A stretch of 64,000 nucleotides of DNA from positions 248,001 through 312,000 of the forward strand of contig URMK01000001.1 of the NCBI GenBank assembly GCA_900548905.1. Reading direction: 5' to 3'. The translations under genes and the position numbers were made by a program. The stretch comes from an uncultured Lachnospiraceae bacterium. Its GTDB lineage: Bacteria > Bacillota > Clostridia > Lachnospirales > Lachnospiraceae. Under the pieces are notes generated by a model, which was not told where the DNA came from, did no database searches, and worked only from the letters and a program-made list of their open reading frames with translations. This document shows, piece after piece, positions 59,807 through 64,000 of the stretch (position 1 is the first letter of the stretch; every line of letters starts with the position of its first letter).

Positions 59807-60205
59807 ATGGGCAGAAGAGAACAAAGGGAACAGATTTTCAAGCTGTTGTTCCGCGTGGAATTCAATCCGAAAGAAGAGATGCCTGAGCAGTGCCAGCTCT
59901 TTTTTGAGGACGAGGAAAACGGCATCGGAGAAAAGGATGCCGCTTATATTCAGGGAAAATTTGAAAAAATACAGGAAAAGCTGCCGGAGATCGATGAAAT
60001 GATCAATACCACCGCAAAAGGCTGGACAACCTCCAGAATGGGCAAAGTGGATCTGACCATCATCCGTCTGGCCGTTTATGAGATTAAGTTTGACGAAGAG
60101 GTGCCGGACAGTGTGGCGATTAATGAAGCTGTGGAACTTGCCAAAAAGTTCGGGCAGGATGAATCTGCCGGCTTTGTAAACGGCGTGCTTGCCCGGTTTG
60201 TATAG
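59807..60205 (+). CDS. nusB: Transcription antitermination factor NusB
   Basis: 132 residues, all-helical RNA-binding factor used in rRNA antitermination with NusE (S10). Family start GRREQREQIFKLLFRVEF and end DESAGFVNGVLARFV. I chose ATG 59807 with TTGAGGAA upstream; the longer frame start at 59633 crosses the inverted repeat. folD, often next, is missing; xseA follows directly. Confidence 0.92.
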   Translation: MGRREQREQIFKLLFRVEFNPKEEMPEQCQLFFEDEENGIGEKDAAYIQGKFEKIQEKLPEIDEMINTTAKGWTTSRMGKVDLTIIRLAVYEIKFDEEVPDSVAINEAVELAKKFGQDESAGFVNGVLARFV

Positions 60206-60215
60206 AGGAAACCAA

Positions 60216-61442
60216 GTGAGAAATGTATATACCGTGGCGCAGGTGAACTCCTACATTAAGAATATGTTTTCTCAGGATTTCATGCTGCAGAATATATATG
60301 TCAAGGGGGAAGTGAGTAACTGCAAGTATCATTCTTCCGGGCATATTTATTTTACTATCAAAGATACCAGGGGCACTATTGCCTGTGTGATGTTTGCAGG
60401 AAACCGGGCAGGCCTTAAATTCCGTATGGAAGAAGGCCAGCAGGTGGTCGCAGGCGGAAGCATCGAGGTATATGAACGGGATGGAAAATACCAGCTTTAT
60501 GCCCGTGAGATCATATTGGACGGGGCTGGTTATTTATATGAAAAATTTGAACGGCTGAAACGGGAGCTTGCGGAGCAGGGGCTTTTTGCTTCGGAGTACA
60601 AGCAGCCGTTACCCAAATATATCAGAACCCTGGGGGTGGTAACCGCACCTACCGGGGCAGCTGTGCAGGATATTATCAATATCACCCGCCGCAGGAACCC
60701 TTATGTGCAGATCCTGCTGTATCCGGCCATTGTGCAGGGCGATCAGGCGGCGGCCAGCATTATACGGGGAATCCATGCCATGGAACACCTGGGTGTGGAT
60801 GTGATGATCGTAGGACGCGGAGGTGGCTCCATTGAAGACCTGTGGGCCTTTAATGAGGAAGCGGTGGCCCAGGCGGTGTTTGACTGTACGGTTCCGATCA
60901 TATCTGCTGTGGGACATGAGACGGATACTACGATTATCGATTTTGTCTCCGATCTGCGCGCACCTACCCCGTCTGCCGCGGCAGAACTGGCTGTTTATGA
61001 TGTGCGTCAGCTGGAAGCCGTGCTTGAAGGCTGCCGGAATGATCTGTTTGTAAGGATGAAAAACCGGATTGATTGGGAGCGTTCCAGGGGCAGACAGGCC
61101 CGTACAAAGCTGCAGTATCTAAGTCCTGCCAATCAGATTCGGGAAAAAAGAATGTACGCCCTGCGTATGGAAGAGCAGGTGACGGCGCTGATGAAGCGGC
61201 AGCTTACGGAAAAACGTCATATGCTGGGGCTGTATACGGAGAAGCTGAAAGGCCTTTCTCCGCTGGATAAACTCAACCAGGGATTTTCCTATGTTTCCGA
61301 CAGCAGGGGAAAAACCGTATCCGATGTGAAACGTGTAAAGACCGGAGATATGCTTTCTATCCATGTGAAAAACGGAAAAATAGAAGCGGTGGTCACGGAT
61401 AAAGAATTATGGAAGCAGGAGAAAGGAGAGGGACAGGCATGA
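60216..61442 (+). CDS. xseA: Exodeoxyribonuclease VII large subunit
   Basis: 408 residues: N-terminal OB fold (NIYVKGEVSNCKYHSSGHIYFTIKD), then the catalytic domain with VVTAPTGAAVQDI and the GRGGGSIEDLWAFNEE signature, then a helical C terminus. GTG 60216 chosen, with AGAGGAAA upstream. Degrades single-stranded DNA with XseB. Overlaps xseB by four bases. Confidence 0.95.
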   Translation: MRNVYTVAQVNSYIKNMFSQDFMLQNIYVKGEVSNCKYHSSGHIYFTIKDTRGTIACVMFAGNRAGLKFRMEEGQQVVAGGSIEVYERDGKYQLYAREIILDGAGYLYEKFERLKRELAEQGLFASEYKQPLPKYIRTLGVVTAPTGAAVQDIINITRRRNPYVQILLYPAIVQGDQAAASIIRGIHAMEHLGVDVMIVGRGGGSIEDLWAFNEEAVAQAVFDCTVPIISAVGHETDTTIIDFVSDLRAPTPSAAAELAVYDVRQLEAVLEGCRNDLFVRMKNRIDWERSRGRQARTKLQYLSPANQIREKRMYALRMEEQVTALMKRQLTEKRHMLGLYTEKLKGLSPLDKLNQGFSYVSDSRGKTVSDVKRVKTGDMLSIHVKNGKIEAVVTDKELWKQEKGEGQA

Positions 61443-61735
61443 AAAAGGAAAAAGTGCAGGATCCGATAGCCGCTGAAGCAAAAAAGAAAGGAAAAGCACT
61501 ATCCTCGGAAGGAAAAGTATCTTCCCCGGAAGAAAGTACTCCTTCCCTGGAAGACGCGTTCAGCCTCCTGGAGGAAATCACCCATACCCTTGAAGATGAG
61601 GAAATCACCCTGGAGGATTCGTTCCAGGCCTATAAAAAAGGTATGGATTTATTGAAAATATGCAATGATAAGATAGATAAGGTGGAAAAAAAGGTACTGA
61701 TGCTGAACGAGGAGGGCGGACTGGATGAATTTTGA
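61439..61735 (+). CDS. xseB: Exodeoxyribonuclease VII small subunit
   Basis: 98 residues. The conserved core is LEDAFSLLEEITHTLEDEEITLEDSFQAYKKG (residues about 41-72). A Lys/Ser/Glu-rich N-terminal extension of about 40 residues is longer than usual; it has a seven-residue periodicity (SEGKVSS, PEESTPS, LEDAFSL) with a 21-base pattern in the DNA. The start overlaps the xseA stop and its end overlaps ispA by 11 bases. Confidence 0.92.
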   Translation: MKKEKVQDPIAAEAKKKGKALSSEGKVSSPEESTPSLEDAFSLLEEITHTLEDEEITLEDSFQAYKKGMDLLKICNDKIDKVEKKVLMLNEEGGLDEF

Positions 61736-62651
61736 TAAGATGCGGCAGGAGAAGGTGGATGAGATTGAAAAAATCCTGAAGCGGTACCTTCCGGCGGAAA
61801 AGGGCTTCCAGAAAACGGTTCTTGAGGCTATGAACTACAGTGTCCTGGCCGGAGGAAAGCGGCTCCGCCCCATGCTGATGCAGGAGACCTTCCGGCTGTT
61901 CGGCGGAGAAGGAAACCTTGTTGAACCCTTTATGGCTGCTATTGAGATGATACACACTTATTCCCTGGTGCATGATGATCTGCCGTGTATGGATAATGAT
62001 GAATACCGGAGAGGCCGTAAAACCACCCATGCCGTATATGGGGAAGGAATGGCTGTTCTGGCAGGGGATGCCCTTTTAAATTATGCGTTTGAAACCGCAT
62101 GCAGCTCCTTTGCCATGACGGAAGAGGAGCCTCATCTGCTTTCCCGCTGTGCAAAAGCAATGGCTGTCCTGGCCCGGAAAGCGGGCGTATATGGAATGAT
62201 AGGCGGTCAGACGGCGGATACGGAGGCGGAAGAGCTGCCGGGGGAACAGGTAACCCAGGAGCTTTTACTTTATATCCATGAAAACAAAACAGCGGCTTTG
62301 ATTCAAAGCTCCATGATGATAGGGGCGGCACTGGCCGGTGCTGATGACACGCAGCTTAGCCGCCTGGAGGAAATCGGAACACGTATCGGTCTGGCTTTCC
62401 AGATCCAGGATGATATCCTGGATCTCACAAGCAGTCTGGAGATCCTTGGCAAACAGACCGGGAGTGATCTGAAAAACCATAAGGTAACATATGTATCCCT
62501 TAACGGCATGGAGCGATCAATAGAAGAGGTGCGTCGTCTGTCGGAGGAAGCCATAACCGGTCTTGCCTCATTTTCCCTTGAAGGGAAGGAAACCGTCCGC
62601 AATGAATTTTTAGAAGCACTGGTGGAAGATTTAATTACCAGAAAAAAATAA
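61725..62651 (+). CDS. ispA: Polyprenyl (farnesyl/geranyl) diphosphate synthase
   Basis: 308 residues, a trans-prenyltransferase making C10-C15 (possibly C20) diphosphates from IPP and DMAPP. Two Asp-rich motifs: DDLPCMDNDEYRRG (first) and QIQDDILD (second). GGKRLRPML binds the diphosphate. It feeds uppS at 5.3 kb and sits next to dxs, the MEP entry enzyme. Confidence 0.94.
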   Translation: MNFDKMRQEKVDEIEKILKRYLPAEKGFQKTVLEAMNYSVLAGGKRLRPMLMQETFRLFGGEGNLVEPFMAAIEMIHTYSLVHDDLPCMDNDEYRRGRKTTHAVYGEGMAVLAGDALLNYAFETACSSFAMTEEEPHLLSRCAKAMAVLARKAGVYGMIGGQTADTEAEELPGEQVTQELLLYIHENKTAALIQSSMMIGAALAGADDTQLSRLEEIGTRIGLAFQIQDDILDLTSSLEILGKQTGSDLKNHKVTYVSLNGMERSIEEVRRLSEEAITGLASFSLEGKETVRNEFLEALVEDLITRKK

Positions 62652-62664
62652 AAGGAGGCATCTT

Positions 62665-64000
62665 ATGCTTCTCGATCAGATACAGAAAGCAAATGACATT
62701 AAAAATATAAATCCCAGGGATTATACTGCGCTGGCGGCGGAGATCCGGGATTTCCTCGTTCGGAAAATCAGTGTGACGGGAGGCCATCTGGGCTCCAATC
62801 TGGGAGCAGTGGAGCTTACTATGGCACTTCATCTGGCGCTGAACCTGCCGGAAGATAAGATCATCTGGGATGTGGGGCACCAGTCCTATACCCATAAGCT
62901 TCTGACCGGCAGACGGGAAGGATTTGAAACGCTGAAAAAATACGGCGGCATGAGCGGCTTCCCCAAGAGAAAGGAAAGCCCTTGTGACAGCTTTGATACC
63001 GGTCACAGTTCCACTTCTATCTCTGCCGGCCTGGGTATGGTGAAGGCAAGGGATCTGCAGGGGGAGAACCGGACTATCGTGTCTGTAATCGGAGACGGTT
63101 CCCTTACGGGCGGAATGGCTTATGAGGCGCTCAATAATGCGGCAAGGCTGGAAACCAATTTCATAATTATTTTAAATGACAATAATATGTCCATTTCTGA
63201 AAATGTAGGCGGCGTATCCAAATACCTGAATAATATCCGTACCTCAAACGCATATCTTGATGTGAAGGACGGGATTTATTATGCCATCCGCAACACCAAA
63301 TACGGAGATCCCGTGGTGGCAGGTATCCGCCGTGCCAAAAACAGCCTGAAACAGCTGGTTATCCCCGGCATGTATTTTGAAGATATGGGGATTACCTATC
63401 TGGGGCCGGTGGACGGCCATGATACGGCATCCCTCATACGCGTTATTAATGAAGCAAAACGCAGAAAAAATGCAGTAATCATCCATGTACTAACCAAAAA
63501 AGGCAAAGGCTATGCCCCCGCGGAAAATCATCCGGCCCGTTTCCATGGAGCGGAGCCTTTTGATGTGCAGACCGGAGTCCCCCTGAAAAAGAAAATGAAA
63601 GCCAATTATACGGACGTGTTTTCCACCGTTATGATGAAGCTTGGCCAGCGGGATGAAAAAATCGTTGCGATAACGGCGGCAATGCCGGACGGAACAGGGC
63701 TGAAGCGGTTCAGCCATGCGTATCCGGATCGCTTTTTTGATGTGGGTATTGCGGAGCAGCATGCGGTTACCTTTGCGGCAGGACTTGCCGTGGGGGGGCT
63801 CAAGCCGGTGGTGGCCGTGTATTCTTCCTTCCTTCAAAGAGCCTATGATCAGGTGCTGCACGACGTATGTATCCAGAATCTGCCGGTGATTTTTGCCATT
63901 GACCGGGCGGGTCTGGTAGGCAGTGACGGGGAAACCCATCAGGGAATCTTTGATTTATCTTATCTGTCCTCCATCCCGAATATGCACATTATGGCTCCCA
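62665..64000 (+). CDS. dxs: 1-deoxy-D-xylulose-5-phosphate synthase, N-terminal part (3' truncated by window)
   Basis: 445 codons are visible, starting at ATG 62665 after AAAGGAGG; the frame is still open at the window end (about 620 residues expected). A thiamine-diphosphate enzyme joining pyruvate and glyceraldehyde 3-phosphate. Seen: VTGGHLGSNLGAVELT, the ThDP motif GDGSLTGGMAYEALNNA ending in NDNNMSIS, and the pyrimidine-domain FDVGIAEQHAVTFAAG. First enzyme of the MEP pathway, with dxr and ispG elsewhere in the window. Confidence 0.96.
   Translation, partial: MLLDQIQKANDIKNINPRDYTALAAEIRDFLVRKISVTGGHLGSNLGAVELTMALHLALNLPEDKIIWDVGHQSYTHKLLTGRREGFETLKKYGGMSGFPKRKESPCDSFDTGHSSTSISAGLGMVKARDLQGENRTIVSVIGDGSLTGGMAYEALNNAARLETNFIIILNDNNMSISENVGGVSKYLNNIRTSNAYLDVKDGIYYAIRNTKYGDPVVAGIRRAKNSLKQLVIPGMYFEDMGITYLGPVDGHDTASLIRVINEAKRRKNAVIIHVLTKKGKGYAPAENHPARFHGAEPFDVQTGVPLKKKMKANYTDVFSTVMMKLGQRDEKIVAITAAMPDGTGLKRFSHAYPDRFFDVGIAEQHAVTFAAGLAVGGLKPVVAVYSSFLQRAYDQVLHDVCIQNLPVIFAIDRAGLVGSDGETHQGIFDLSYLSSIPNMHIMAP

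Overview
The window is a chromosomal stretch from a low-to-mid GC, spore-forming member of the Clostridia, most likely Lachnospiraceae (a Blautia-like gut anaerobe is my guess from gene style, not something I can prove). Supporting this: a complete spoIIIAA-AH sporulation operon, a Gram-positive PolC, the order pyrH-frr-uppS-cdsA-dxr-rseP...ispG-polC, the order rimP-nusA-rnpM-ylxQ-infB-rbfA-nrnA-truB-ribF, AGGAGG-type ribosome sites and consensus SigA promoters. Almost all genes lie on the + strand. The exceptions are a small Cys-rich protein (27781-28041) and an NSS transporter (32557-33912).

Layout. 1-3.8 kb: end of trkA, trkH, and an HPt / HD-GYP response-regulator pair. 3.9-9.1 kb: translation, isoprenoid and lipid genes (pyrH, frr, uppS, cdsA, dxr, rseP). 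9.1-16.3 kb: cargo that splits the usual rseP-ispG neighbourhood, namely a DUF3048 protein, a small membrane-anchored protein, a GH36 alpha-galactosidase and a three-gene OpuC/OsmU-type osmolyte transporter. 16.3-22 kb: ispG and polC. 22-27.4 kb: an aminoglycoside-phosphotransferase/protein-kinase-like fusion and a GH31-GH5 pair. 27.6-34 kb: tRNA-Glu(CTC), the small Cys-rich ORF, a heterodimeric ABC exporter with a MarR regulator and a striking operator, and the NSS transporter. 34-43 kb: the rimP-nusA-infB-truB-ribF translation/riboflavin operon with a leader attenuator. 43-46 kb: a Na/Pi transporter and an NlpC/P60 wall hydrolase, both preceded by paired TGTAAH boxes. 46-49 kb: rpsO and pnp. 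49-54.6 kb: spoIIIA. 54.7-59 kb: deoB, prfC and a transglutaminase-like protein. 59-64 kb: asp23, nusB, xseAB, ispA and dxs (cut by the window end).

The most unusual feature is an 18-bp tandem repeat unit (consensus close to ATGGAAGCnnAGCATTCC). It occurs inside rimP, inside the alpha-galactosidase gene, in diverged form at the start of the DUF3048 gene, and in the pnp-spoIIIAA intergenic region. In the three genes it is read in three different reading frames, so it behaves as a DNA-level element that inserts or expands in frame, not as a protein domain. A second highlight is a 119-bp nested inverted-repeat structure just downstream of an extended -10 promoter in the spoIIIAH-deoB gap, a candidate structured leader or small RNA. 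Others are a 28-bp palindromic operator over the exporter promoter, WalR/PhoP-like boxes, a hairpin-rich pnp leader and the APH-kinase fusion.

All functional calls come from reading the protein sequences and remembered family motifs. No database search was possible.
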